Positions 7,050-15,165 are shown, counted from the stretch's first letter. The stretch is 32,452 bases of DNA from Pseudoxanthobacter soli DSM 19599 (GCA_945898215.1 CAMDHY010000044.1:1-32452); one strand, 5' to 3'. Notes: generated from the letters alone by a model not told the origin. A program made the numbers and translations.

Positions 7050-8519
7050 ATGCCCCTTCCCCTCAAGCGCGCGGCGGCGATCGGTGGCGGTGTCATCGGT
7101 GGCGGCTGGATCGCCCGGCTGCTGCTCAACGGCGTCGACGTCGCCGTGCACGACCCGAACCCCGAGGCACCGCGCCAGGTCGGCGAGATGCTGGCGAACG
7201 CCGCCCGCGCCTACGCCCGGCTGGGGCTGGCGCTGCCGCAGCGCGGAAATCTCTCCTTCCACCGCTCGATCGCCGAGGCGGTGGCGGGGGCCGAGATCGT
7301 CCAGGAGAGCGCGCCGGAACAGGAGGACCTCAAGATCCGCCTGCTCGCCGAGATCGACCGCCACGCGCCCATCGACGCCATCATCGGCTCGTCGACCTCC
7401 GGCCTGCTGCCGACGCGGCTGCAGGTCGAAATGCGCCACCCGGAGCGGCTGGTCGTCGCCCACCCGTTCAACCCGGTCTACCTCTTGCCGCTCGTCGAGA
7501 TCGTCGGCGGCGCGAAGACCTCGGCCGACGCCATCGCCCGCGCCAAGGCGATCTATGCCGGCCTCGGCATGAAGCCGCTGCACGTGCGCAAGGAAATCGA
7601 CGCCTTCATCGCCGACCGCATCCTCGAGGCCTACTGGCGTGAGGCGCTGTGGCTGGTCGCCGACGGCATCGCCACCGTGGAAGAGGTCGACGACGCCATC
7701 CGCTACGGCGCCGGCCTGCGCTGGGCGGCGATGGGCACCTTCCAGGTCTACCGCATCGCCGGCGGCGAGGCGGGCATGCGCCACTTCATCAGCCAGTTCG
7801 GACCGGCGCTGCAGTGGCCTTGGACGAAGCTGACCGACGTGCCGGAGCTCACCGACGGGCTCATCGACGAGATCACCGCACAGTCGGACGCCCAGGCCGG
7901 CGGCCTCGGCATCCGCGATCTCGAGCGCAAGCGCGACGACTGCCTGACGGCGATCCTGACGGCGCTGGAGGGCGAGGACTGGGGCGCCGGCGCCGTGCTC
8001 GCCGCCCAGCGCACCCGCCTCGCCGAGACGGTCGCGGCCGACCGGCCGGCGGCCCGCCCCCTCCCCCTGCACACCGCCACGGTGCCGCCGGAGTGGGTCG
8101 ACTACAACGGCCACATGACCGAGCACCGCTACCTGGAGGTGTTCGCCGACGCCTCCGACGCGCTCATCGCGAAGCTGGGGGTCGACGCCGCCTACCTGGC
8201 CGGCGGCCGCTCGCTCTACACGGTGGAGACGCGCATCCGCTATCTGCGCGAGGTGAAGGCGGGCGCCCGGCTCGCCGTCTCCACCTGGCTCCTCGGCCAC
8301 GACGACAAGCGCATCTCCTACGCCCACGAGATGAGCGACGCCGACAGCGGCGAGCCAGTCGCTACCGGCGAGCACATGCTCCTGCACGTCGACACTGTCG
8401 GCAGCCGCGCCACGCCGATGCCGGCGGAGATGATCGCCCGCCTCGTCGCGCTGGAGGCGGCGCACCGCCCGGCGTCCCCGCCGCGCTATGCCGGGCAAGG
8501 GATGAAGCCGCTCGCCTGA
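7050..8519 (+). CDS. L-carnitine dehydrogenase fused to a thioesterase (betainyl-CoA hydrolase)
   Basis: This 489-residue bifunctional protein has two domains. Residues about 1-325 are a 3-hydroxyacyl-CoA dehydrogenase-type oxidoreductase, with the NAD-binding glycine-rich motif IGGGVIGGGW at 11-20 and the family block VVAHPFNPVYLLPLVEIVGG. It should oxidise L-carnitine to 3-dehydrocarnitine. Residues about 338-480 form a hotdog-fold thioesterase beginning TVPPEWVDYNGHMTEHRYLE, the 4HBT signature. In characterised rhizobial carnitine pathways this fused domain hydrolyses betainyl-CoA to glycine betaine. With the upstream BKACE, the route from carnitine to glycine betaine is complete. The ATG at 7050 has little visible ribosome site. 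An upstream in-frame ATG at 6948 lies inside the palindromic element and would add 34 non-homologous residues. Confidence 0.88.
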   Translation: MPLPLKRAAAIGGGVIGGGWIARLLLNGVDVAVHDPNPEAPRQVGEMLANAARAYARLGLALPQRGNLSFHRSIAEAVAGAEIVQESAPEQEDLKIRLLAEIDRHAPIDAIIGSSTSGLLPTRLQVEMRHPERLVVAHPFNPVYLLPLVEIVGGAKTSADAIARAKAIYAGLGMKPLHVRKEIDAFIADRILEAYWREALWLVADGIATVEEVDDAIRYGAGLRWAAMGTFQVYRIAGGEAGMRHFISQFGPALQWPWTKLTDVPELTDGLIDEITAQSDAQAGGLGIRDLERKRDDCLTAILTALEGEDWGAGAVLAAQRTRLAETVAADRPAARPLPLHTATVPPEWVDYNGHMTEHRYLEVFADASDALIAKLGVDAAYLAGGRSLYTVETRIRYLREVKAGARLAVSTWLLGHDDKRISYAHEMSDADSGEPVATGEHMLLHVDTVGSRATPMPAEMIARLVALEAAHRPASPPRYAGQGMKPLA

Positions 8520-8585
8520 CCTCCTAAGAAGCCGGCTAAATAACAATCGGCGTCTGAAAAAATCGAGCAGCTGGCGGGACTTGGA

Positions 8586-8942
8586 TCAGGAGGCGCCGTC
8601 GAGCCGCGTCGCCGGGTCGATGTGGCGGCCGGTCCAGCGGGCGTAACGCCAGGGCGTCCACCAGCGCGCGGCGGGGGACACCTGCTCGGGCACAGGATCA
8701 TGGCCGGAGGCGCCGAGGGGGTTGCAGCGCATGAGGCGGGCGAGCGTCATCCAGCCGCCGGCCCAGCCGCCGTGGCGGCGGATCGCCTCCTCGCCATAGG
8801 CCGAGCAGGTCGGCAGGTAGCGGCACCACTGGCCGAGGAAGGGTGACAGGGTCAGCCGGTAAAGGCCGATCAGCACCAGCATCGCTCGCGCCGCCGGGCC
8901 GACGGGGCGATCGGGACGTGGCGGCGGGCACTGCGCACACAT
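8586..8942 (-). CDS. yidD: Membrane protein insertion efficiency factor YidD
   Basis: This 118-residue protein carries the YidD signatures GLYRLTLSPFLGQWCRYLPT and CSAYGEEAIRRHG, followed by RLMRCNPLGASGHDPVP. YidD is a small membrane-associated protein that helps YidC insert inner-membrane proteins. It is usually about 70-120 residues with an amphipathic N-terminal helix and three conserved cysteines, all visible here (WCRY, TCSAY, RCNP). The ATG at 8942 follows GGAG. It lies downstream of, and in the same direction as, the Fe-S scaffold gene. This yidD, scaffold, folE grouping recurs in Hyphomicrobiales, although the usual partners rnpA and rpmH are absent. Confidence 0.95.
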   Translation of the reverse strand: MCAQCPPPRPDRPVGPAARAMLVLIGLYRLTLSPFLGQWCRYLPTCSAYGEEAIRRHGGWAGGWMTLARLMRCNPLGASGHDPVPEQVSPAARWWTPWRYARWTGRHIDPATRLDGAS

Positions 8943-9052
8943 CGCTTGTCTCCGTGCCTCCGTCCGCGGCCGGACGCCGCAGCGAACCTGCGGGCTGATG
9001 GTGGGGCGCTTCTACCGAAAGCGGTTGCGGCGACCAGCGCAGACGGCAGCGG

Positions 9053-9526
9053 TCAACCGGCGACGCCAGCGGTCGCGGCGGCGGGCGCGTCGCCCGGCCG
9101 CTTCACCTCGATCTGGTCGAGGGCGTCGACGACGGCGTCGAAGGTCAGCATCGTCGAGGCGTGGCGGGCCTTGTAGTCACGCACCGGCTCCAGCACCGCG
9201 AGTTCGGCGAAGCGGCCGGTCGGCGCCGGGCCGTTCTCCTTCAGCATCCGCCGCATCGTCTCTCGCAAGCCCCGCAACTCGTCCGTGCTCGCCCCGACGA
9301 CAGTCTGTGCCAGCAGCGAAGACGACGCTTGGCCGAGGGCGCAGGCGCGCACCTCGTGGGCGAAATCGACGACCCGGTCGCCCTCGACGGCGACGTCGAC
9401 CGTGACGGTCGAGCCGCACAGCCGCGAATGCGCCGTCGCCGTGGCGTCGGGCGCCGCGAGCCGGCCGAGACGCGGGATGTTGGCGGCGTGGGCGAGAATC
9501 TTCTCGTTGTAGAGCGCGTCGAGCAT
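9053..9526 (-). CDS. Iron-sulfur cluster scaffold-like protein (NifU N-terminal/IscU family)
   Basis: This 157-residue protein resembles the IscU/NifU N-terminal fold. Near the N-terminus it has LYNEKILAHAANIPRLGRL, then TAHSRLCGSTVTVDVAVEGD and VRACALGQASSSLLAQ, which hold the two positions typical of cluster-ligand cysteines (LCGS and RACALGQA). A third region, LEPVRDYKARHASTMLTFDA, has Lys-Ala-Arg-His where classical IscU has a cysteine after Arg. The third cysteine ligand therefore appears replaced, as in the divergent alphaproteobacterial scaffold-like group. A Pro/Ala-rich tail ends the protein. It is divergent from folE and co-directional with yidD. Confidence 0.85.
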   Translation of the reverse strand: MLDALYNEKILAHAANIPRLGRLAAPDATATAHSRLCGSTVTVDVAVEGDRVVDFAHEVRACALGQASSSLLAQTVVGASTDELRGLRETMRRMLKENGPAPTGRFAELAVLEPVRDYKARHASTMLTFDAVVDALDQIEVKRPGDAPAAATAGVAG

Positions 9527-9610
9527 CGCTTGCTCCCAATCGGCGGTTCGGCGGCGACCCGATCCTCAGGACGGCACGAACATCGCCCGTCGCCGCCGTT
9601 TCCCGATCGT

Positions 9611-9640
9611 CACCGACCCACTATATAGGAACGGTCGGTG
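9611..9640. promoter_or_regulatory. Thirty-base dyad around a TATATAG core, candidate operator
   Basis: CACCGACC (9611-9618) and GGTCGGTG (9633-9640) are perfect reverse complements. They flank 14 bases containing CTATATAG (9621-9628), itself a palindrome and the most AT-rich patch of the 231-base gap between the Fe-S scaffold gene and folE. The spacing and the -10-like core suggest a repressor site laid over a promoter. The arms resemble TetR-type half sites, but no such regulator gene is adjacent. Which gene is controlled is not clear. Confidence 0.45.
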
Positions 9641-9757
9641 TTGGATCGCCATTGGGCATGGAGGAAACCGTGCACCAGACCCCTGCAACGGATCGACTGG
9701 TCCGTTTTCGCGGGTGCCCCGTATAGCGGCGCGACACAAGTCGACGGGAGAGCCCCG

Positions 9758-10390
9758 ATGGATGCCATCGTGAAGAACATAGCCGATCGCCGTGCCGAAG
9801 TGCCCCGTGCGCCCGTGGCTCGTCCCACCCGCGAAGAGGCGGAAGCCGCCGTTCGAACGCTGCTCGCCTGGACCGGCGACGACCCCGACCGCGAGGGCCT
9901 GGTCGATACCCCGCGCCGCGTCGTGCGCGCCTATGAGGAGCTCTATAAGGGCTACCGCGAAGACGCGGGTGCCATGCTGTCGCGGACCTTCGAGGAGGTC
10001 GGCGGCTACGACGACATCGTGCTGGTGCGCGACATTCCGTTCTTCTCGCACTGCGAGCACCACATGGTGCCGTTCATCGGGCGCGCCCACGTCGCCTACT
10101 ATCCGTCCGAGGGCGTCGTCGGCCTGTCGAAGATCGCCCGCCTGGTCGACGTCTTCGCGCGCCGCCTGCAGACGCAGGAGAACCTGACAGCGCAGATCAT
10201 CTCGACGATGGACGAGCACCTGAAGCCGCGCGGTATCGCGGTGATGATCGAGGCCGAGCATCAGTGTATGTCGATGCGCGGCGTCCAGAAGCAGGGCGCC
10301 TCGACGATCACCAGCCAGTTCACCGGCGTCTTCCGCGACGATCCGGCCGAACAGGTGCGGTTCATGACGATGGTGCGCGGCTTCCGCTGA
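9758..10390 (+). CDS. folE: GTP cyclohydrolase I (FolE)
   Basis: This 210-residue enzyme should convert GTP to 7,8-dihydroneopterin triphosphate, the entry step to tetrahydrofolate and other pterins. The catalytic zinc ligands are visible in [12 protein letters not shown] (Cys and His) and in HQCMSMRGV (second Cys). Other family blocks are [13 protein letters not shown] near the N-terminus and [11 protein letters not shown] near the C-terminus. Length is typical of type IA enzymes. The ATG at 9758 follows GACGGGAG; an upstream in-frame ATG at 9638 would fall inside the intergenic dyad and is unlikely. hisI begins 12 bases after its stop, so the two are probably co-transcribed. Confidence 0.97.
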   Translation: MDAIVKNIADRRAEVPRAPVARPTREEAEAAVRTLLAWTGDDPDREGLVDTPRRVVRAYEELYKGYREDAGAMLSRTFEEVGGYDDIVLVRDIPFFSHCEHHMVPFIGRAHVAYYPSEGVVGLSKIARLVDVFARRLQTQENLTAQIISTMDEHLKPRGIAVMIEAEHQCMSMRGVQKQGASTITSQFTGVFRDDPAEQVRFMTMVRGFR

Positions 10391-10402
10391 GCCGCCACCG
10401 AT

Positions 10403-10882
10403 TTGGTGGGCGGTGTGGCGGTGGATGGCTTGGACGCGCGATTTCCCTCTCCAGGCGGCAAGCATGAGCTCGAAGCCGGCGTCACCCTGACGCCGCGCTT
10501 CGACGCGCACGGACTTGTGACCGCCGTCGTCACGGACGCCGGCGACGGCACTGTCCTGATGCTCGCCCACATGAACGCCGAAGCGCTCGCCCTCACCGTC
10601 GAGACCGGCATCGCGCACTATTACAGCCGCTCGCGCCGGGCGCTCTGGAAGAAGGGCGAGACCTCCGGCTCGCAACAGCGGGTCGAGGAGGTACTCGTCG
10701 ACTGCGACCAGGACGCGGTGTGGATCAAAGTGCGGGTCGAGGGCAGCGGCGCGAGCTGCCACACCGGCCGCCGCTCCTGTTTCTATCGCTCCGTGCCGCT
10801 CGGCCGGACCGGCGCACCGCTCGTCTTCGTCGAGGCCGAGCCGATGGTCGATCCGGCAGAGCTCTACGGCGAGCGCCGCTGA
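10403..10882 (+). CDS. hisI: Phosphoribosyl-AMP cyclohydrolase (HisI)
   Basis: This protein of up to 159 residues opens the purine ring of phosphoribosyl-AMP in histidine biosynthesis. The metal site is clear: DCDQDAVW and [11 protein letters not shown] supply the conserved Asp and Cys residues. [35 protein letters not shown] and the remaining blocks are canonical. It lacks the HisE domain found in fused enzymes, as is usual in alphaproteobacteria. There is no ATG at the right place. TTG 10403, GTG 10406, GTG 10415 and GTG 10421 are all possible starts, and homology begins around KHELEAG, so the N-terminus is uncertain by a few residues. It follows folE closely, a recurrent alphaproteobacterial pairing. 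Confidence 0.95.
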   Translation: MVGGVAVDGLDARFPSPGGKHELEAGVTLTPRFDAHGLVTAVVTDAGDGTVLMLAHMNAEALALTVETGIAHYYSRSRRALWKKGETSGSQQRVEEVLVDCDQDAVWIKVRVEGSGASCHTGRRSCFYRSVPLGRTGAPLVFVEAEPMVDPAELYGERR

Positions 10883-11069
10883 GGGCGCCGGATCGGCGGG
10901 TCGCGCACCGGCGGCCCCTTGCACTTTCGTCGGAAAGCCCGCGTCGGCATGCGCCTGAGGCTGGCCACCCGGCGGATCGTCCGCTACCGTCGAACAATTC
11001 GTCGCAGGCCAACTGCGCACTTTGGGAAACGAGCCGAGGCCGAACGGTCCGGCACCAGGGAGGTTCTTC

Positions 11070-12056
11070 ATGTCGATCACGCGCCGCTTCGCCCTCGCCG
11101 CCGGCTTCCTCGCCGCGGCGGCGCTGCCCGCCTTCGCCCAGGGCGACTATCCCTCCAAGCCGATCACGATGATCGTGCCGTTCGCCGCCGGCGGCCCGAC
11201 CGACACCATCGCCCGCATCGTCGGCGAGAACATGAGCAAGACGCTCGGCCAGCAGGTCGTCGTTGAGAACGTCGCCGGCGCCGGTGGCACCACCGGCTCG
11301 GCGCGGACAAAGGACGCGGCCAACGACGGCTAAACGATCATGATGGGCCACATGGGCACGCACGCGGCCTCGGTCGCGCTCTACCCGAACCTCGCCTACG
11401 ACCCGGCCGAGGATTTCGAGCCCGTCGGCCTCGCCGCCGGCACGCCGGTGCTCATCCTCGCCCGCAAGGACTTCCCGGCCGAGACGCTGGCCGAGTTCAT
11501 CGAGATCGCCAAGAAGGAAGGCTCGGCGCTGAACAACGCCAACGCCGGCATCGGCTCGGTGTCGCACGTGAGCTGCCTGTTCTTCAACGCGCTCACCGGC
11601 GCGAAGCCCACCGAGATTCCCTACAAGGGCACTGGCCCGGCGCTGAACGACCTGATGGCCGGACAGGTCGACTATCTCTGCGACCAGATCGTCAACGCAG
11701 CCCCGCAGATCCAGGCCGGCACGATCAAGGCCTATGCGATCGGCATCCCGGAGCGCTCGCCCGCCCTGCCGGACGTTCCCACCTCCGCCGAAGCCGGCCT
11801 GCCCGACTGGCAGGTGCAGGCGTGGAACGCCATCTTCGCGCCCGCCGGCACCGACCCGGCGATCGTCGCCAAGCTCTCCGCGGCCCTCGACACCGCCCTC
11901 GACGACGCGGCGGTGCAGAAGCGCTTGCTCGAGCTCGGCAGCGTCATCCCGGAGAAGAACCTGCGCACCTCCGACGGCCTCGGCGCCCACGTGAAGGCCG
12001 AGATCGCCAAGTGGTCGCCGATCATCAAGGAATCCGGCGTCACCGTCGGCAACTGA
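11070..12056 (+). pseudogene. TctC-type tripartite tricarboxylate transporter binding protein with in-frame stop
   Basis: The reading frame encodes a complete TctC-type periplasmic binding protein of 328 codons except for TAA at 11331-11333 (codon 88). Before it come a signal peptide (RRFALAAGFLAAAALPAFAQ) and the family block YPSKPITMIVPFAAGGPTDT. After it, in the same frame, come TIMMGHMGTHAASVALYPNL, EIPYKGTGPALNDLMAGQVD and a normal C-terminus. The stop replaces the conserved Tyr of 'DGYT', a one-base TAC/TAT to TAA change. The ATG at 11340 just after the stop has no ribosome site and would lack a signal peptide. The gene has a good ribosome site (GGGAGG) and intact tctB and tctA follow, so loss is recent, or it is a base error. 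Confidence 0.85.
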
Positions 12057-12081
12057 CCGGCCGACGGTCGGAGGGGGCGCC

Positions 12082-12561
12082 ATGGACCCCGCACCGGCGA
12101 AGCGGCGGCCGCCGCCGCTCGCCCGCACCGACGTGGTGGCGGGGCTGGCGCTGATCGCGCTCGGCGCCGCCGCCTTCTGGCTCACCGCCGACCTCGCCGG
12201 CAGCCGCGGGCCGCTGCTCGGCCCCGGCAGCCTGCCGCGCGCCGCCGCCGGCATCATTCTCGGGCTCGGGGCGCTGATCGCCATCCTCGGGTGGCTTCAC
12301 GACGACGTGCCGGCGGCACCCTGGCGGCTGCGCGGGCCGCTGTTCCTGCTCGGCGCTGTGCTCGTCTTCGCGCTTTTGGTGCGCACGCTCGGGCTCGCGG
12401 TGGCGACCCCGGCGGCGATCCTCATCGGTGGTCTCGCCAGTCGCGAGACCCGTCCCGTCGAGATCGTCGTCTTCGCGGTGCTGCTCACCGCCTTCTGCAT
12501 CGCGCTGTTCCGCTACGCGCTCGGCCTGCCGATCCCGATCGCACCGTGGGCCGGCCTGTGA
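12082..12561 (+). CDS. TctB-type small membrane subunit of a tripartite tricarboxylate transporter
   Basis: This 159-residue protein has four hydrophobic segments: about residues 18-37, 53-70, 84-118 (probably two close helices) and 125-148. It matches the small TctB subunit of tripartite tricarboxylate transporters in size, topology and position. The family is poorly conserved, and the call rests mainly on lying between tctC and tctA. The segment LGPGSLPRAAAGIILGLG is the best-preserved family block (typically 'G.GFfP'). TctB forms the membrane complex with TctA. The ATG at 12082 follows GGAGGGGG, 25 bases after tctC. The substrate cannot be inferred. Confidence 0.85.
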   Translation: MDPAPAKRRPPPLARTDVVAGLALIALGAAAFWLTADLAGSRGPLLGPGSLPRAAAGIILGLGALIAILGWLHDDVPAAPWRLRGPLFLLGAVLVFALLVRTLGLAVATPAAILIGGLASRETRPVEIVVFAVLLTAFCIALFRYALGLPIPIAPWAGL

Positions 12562-12598
12562 GCGCGGCAGGCCCGTCGACACCATCCGGAGGCGGCGC

Positions 12599-14101
12599 AT
12601 GAGCGAACTGCTGTCGCATCTCCAGCTTGGCTTCGGCGTCGCGCTCACGCTGCAGAACATCGGCTTCTGCTTCATCGGCTGCCTCGTCGGCACGCTGGTC
12701 GGCGTGCTGCCGGGCGTCGGACCGATCGCCACCATCGCCATCCTGCTGCCGATCACCTTTGGGCTCGAGCCGGTCAGCGCCCTCATCATGCTCGCCGGCA
12801 TCTACTACGGCGCCCAGTACGGCGGCTCGACCACGGCGATCCTCGTCAACATTCCCGGCGAGGCGACGGCCGTCGTCACCACCCTCGATGGCCACCAGAT
12901 GGCCAAGCAGGGCCGCGCCGGCATCGCGCTCGGCATCGCCGCGATCGGCTCCTTCATCGCCGGCACCTTCGCGACGCTGCTGATCGCCGCCATCGGCGCC
13001 CCCTTGTCGCGGCTCGCGCTGCTGTTCGGCGCGGCCGACTATTTCTCGCTGATGGTGCTCGGCATCGTCTTCGCCGTCGTGCTGGCGAGCGGCTCGATCC
13101 TGAAGGCGATCGCCATGATCACCGTCGGCATCCTGCTCTCCACGGTCGGCCTCGACCTCGAGACCGGCGAGCCGCGCATGACGCTCGGCCTCGACCGGCT
13201 CACCGACGGCATCGACTTCGCGGTGCTGGCGATGGGGCTGTTCGGCTTCGCCGAGATCCTGCGCAACCTCGACGACCCGGAGCCGCGCGAGACGGTGCGC
13301 GAGCGCATCGGCCGGCTCTTGCCGAACCGGGCCGACTTCAAGGCCTCGTCGCTGCCGATCGCCCGCGGCACGGTGATCGGCGCCATCCTCGGCATCCTGC
13401 CCGGCAACGGCGCCGTGCTCGGCCCCTTCGCCTCCTACACGGTGGAGAAGCGCATCGCGGCCGACCCGTCGCGCTTCGGCAAGGGCGCCATCGAGGGCGT
13501 CGCGGGCCCTGAGGCGGCCAACAACGCCGGCGCCCAGACCGCCTTCATTCCGCTGCTGACGCTGGGCATCCCGCCGAACGCCGTGATGGCACTGATGGTC
13601 GGCGCCATGACCATCCACGGCGTCGTGCCGGGCCCGCAGGTGATGACGCGCAACCCCGACCTGTTCTGGGGGATGATCGCCTCGATGTGGATCGGCAACC
13701 TGATGCTGCTCGTCATCAACCTGCCGCTGATCGGGCTCTGGGTGCGCTTCCTGAAGGTGCCCTACCGGCTGATGTTCCCGGCGATCCTGGCGTTCTGCTG
13801 CATCGGCATCTACTCGGTGAACAACCAGCCCTTCGACGTGGCGCTCGCCGCCTTCTTCGGGCTCGTCGGCTACGCCCTCATCAAGCTGCGCTTCGAGCCG
13901 GCGCCGCTGCTCCTCGGCTTCGTGCTCGGCGAGTTGATGGAGGAGTACCTGCGCCGCGCGATGCTGCTGTCGCGCGGCGACCCGATGGTGTTCGTCGAGC
14001 GGCCGCTGTCGGCGACCCTGCTCGTGCTCGCTGCGCTGATCCTGCTCGTGGCCCTGCTGCCGTCGCTGCGGCGCAAGCGCGACGAAGCCTTCCAGGAGTG
14101 A
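12599..14101 (+). CDS. TctA-type large permease subunit of a tripartite tricarboxylate transporter
   Basis: This 500-residue integral membrane protein has about a dozen hydrophobic segments. Signature blocks include GTLVGVLPGVGPIATIAILL near residue 30, IYYGAQYGGSTTAILVNIPG near 70 and VAGPEAANNAGAQTAFIPLL near 300. These are typical of TctA, the conducting subunit. TctA with TctB imports carboxylates, from tricarboxylates to aromatic or small organic acids, delivered by a TctC protein, probably driven by an ion gradient. Length is full and no break is seen. The ATG at 12599 follows GGAGGCGG. Its own binding protein gene has a stop codon. The permease may therefore be orphaned unless it uses another TctC, of which many alphaproteobacteria have many copies. 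Confidence 0.95.
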   Translation: MSELLSHLQLGFGVALTLQNIGFCFIGCLVGTLVGVLPGVGPIATIAILLPITFGLEPVSALIMLAGIYYGAQYGGSTTAILVNIPGEATAVVTTLDGHQMAKQGRAGIALGIAAIGSFIAGTFATLLIAAIGAPLSRLALLFGAADYFSLMVLGIVFAVVLASGSILKAIAMITVGILLSTVGLDLETGEPRMTLGLDRLTDGIDFAVLAMGLFGFAEILRNLDDPEPRETVRERIGRLLPNRADFKASSLPIARGTVIGAILGILPGNGAVLGPFASYTVEKRIAADPSRFGKGAIEGVAGPEAANNAGAQTAFIPLLTLGIPPNAVMALMVGAMTIHGVVPGPQVMTRNPDLFWGMIASMWIGNLMLLVINLPLIGLWVRFLKVPYRLMFPAILAFCCIGIYSVNNQPFDVALAAFFGLVGYALIKLRFEPAPLLLGFVLGELMEEYLRRAMLLSRGDPMVFVERPLSATLLVLAALILLVALLPSLRRKRDEAFQE

Positions 14102-14120
14102 GTGGCGCCCCGGCTCGGGA

Positions 14121-14150
14121 CGTCAAGCGCCCCGGCGGCCGGCCTTGACG
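14121..14150 (+). terminator. Hairpin after tctA
   Basis: CGTCAAG (14121-14127) pairs with CTTGACG (14144-14150) across a GC-rich loop, 20 bases after the tctA stop. There is no T run. The next bases (CTCATCCTGTGCGAAGCG...) resemble intergenic repeat sequences seen in Hyphomicrobiales genomes, so this may be a decayed repeat rather than a dedicated terminator. Confidence 0.4.
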
Positions 14151-14275
14151 CTCATCCTGTGCGAAGCGCCGTAGGAAGGCGGCGCCGGCGACGTTCCGTC
14201 CGGGGGAGGTCGTTCGTGATGGTCGTTTCCGCACGGTGGCCTGTGGCTGACCACGTGCACAGAAGGAAGCGCCTC

Positions 14276-14650
14276 ATGCCGTTAGACGTCTCCCAGCAAT
14301 TCTCCCGACGTGCTCTCGTCGTTGCCTCGGCCGCCGCGCTGCTGGCAACCCCCGCCCTCGCCCACCACGGCTGGTCCTCCTACGATGCCAGCAAGGTGAT
14401 GACGATCGAGGGACCGATCCTTGCCGCCGACACCGGCTTCCCGCACGCCCACATCGCCCTCGAGCACGACGGCCGCCGCTGGGACATCGTACTGGCGCCG
14501 CCGTCGCGCATGACCGCCCGCGGCCTCGCCGAAGGTGCGCTCGCGGATGGCGTCGTCGTGCGGGTGGAGGGCTATCCGAGCACTGAGACGGAGTGGGAGC
14601 TCCGGGCGGAATCGATCACCGTGGACGGCAAGACGATCCCGCTGCGCTGA
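14276..14650 (+). CDS. Small exported His-rich protein, DUF6152-like
   Basis: This 124-residue exported protein has an N-terminal signal with twin arginines (FSRRALVVASAAALLATPAL). If cleaved after ALA, the mature chain starts HHGWSSYD, placing a histidine at its N-terminus. A second histidine cluster, GFPHAHIALEHDGRRW, follows, and the rest looks like a small beta-barrel ending in ESITVDGKTIPLR. I recognise it as the DUF6152 family, which has no established function. N-terminal histidine plus HxH is the type of arrangement used for copper in CopC and related histidine-brace proteins, so metal binding is a reasonable guess. The ATG at 14276 follows GAAGGAAG. Its stop overlaps the start of the next gene (TGATG). 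Confidence 0.75.
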   Translation: MPLDVSQQFSRRALVVASAAALLATPALAHHGWSSYDASKVMTIEGPILAADTGFPHAHIALEHDGRRWDIVLAPPSRMTARGLAEGALADGVVVRVEGYPSTETEWELRAESITVDGKTIPLR

Positions 14651-15138
14651 TGCACGTCGCCCACGGACCAGCCTGGGCCGTTGCGCTCGAGCAGTCGGGC
14701 CTCGGCGAACTGATGCGTTCGTCGGGGCTCCTCTATCCGCTCGCCAACGTTCTGCACGTCATGGCGATCTGCGCCGTGGTGGCGCCGATCGTCCTCGCCG
14801 ACCTGCGCCTCCTCGGCCTCGGGCGACGCTTTCCGCTGCGCCCGACGGAGGCGCTGCTGTCGGCGATCGCGGCCGGCGGCCTCGTCGTCGCCATCGTCAC
14901 CGGCATCCCGCTGTTCGCCGCCGACGCCGGGCCGCTCGCCACGAACCCGGTGATGGTGGTGAAGCTCGCCCTCCTGGCACTCGGGATCGCCAACGCCGTG
15001 CTGTTCCGCGTGCTGTGGAAGCACCATCTCGACGACTGGGACATCCTGGCGCCGCGGCTCGGCCGGGCACAGGCGGCGCTGTCGGCCGGCGTCTGGATCG
15101 CCGTCCCCGTGGCCGGTCGGCTCATCGCCTATCTCTGA
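14650..15138 (+). CDS. Four-helix membrane protein, DUF6644-like, partner of the exported His-rich protein
   Basis: This 162-residue protein has four predicted membrane helices, at about residues 27-53, 66-92, 98-120 and 140-161. His36 lies in helix 1 (LYPLANVLHVMAICAVVAP), and a WKHHLDDWD segment with two histidines follows helix 3. It looks like the family annotated DUF6644, which often accompanies DUF6152 genes. No function is known. Its start overlaps the stop of that gene (TGATG), so the two are almost certainly co-translated. Topology and pairing recall CopC/CopD, where an exported copper protein works with a multi-helix membrane protein. There is no clear sequence identity to CopD that I can show. 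Confidence 0.7.
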   Translation: MHVAHGPAWAVALEQSGLGELMRSSGLLYPLANVLHVMAICAVVAPIVLADLRLLGLGRRFPLRPTEALLSAIAAGGLVVAIVTGIPLFAADAGPLATNPVMVVKLALLALGIANAVLFRVLWKHHLDDWDILAPRLGRAQAALSAGVWIAVPVAGRLIAYL

Positions 15139-15165
15139 CGAGGCCGGCGTCGCCCCGGGGACCGG

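Noticed and set aside
8520-8585. Terminator or small RNA between the carnitine fusion gene and yidD
   Set aside because: Only 4-5 base weak pairings and no convincing stem or promoter.
10883-11069. Small gene or riboswitch before tctC
   Set aside because: No frame with plausible start and motif and no recognised riboswitch core; it probably holds only the tct promoter.
11340-12056. A separate short tctC gene starting at ATG 11340
   Set aside because: Same frame as the upstream half, no ribosome site, no signal peptide; better explained as the 3' part of one gene interrupted by a stop codon.
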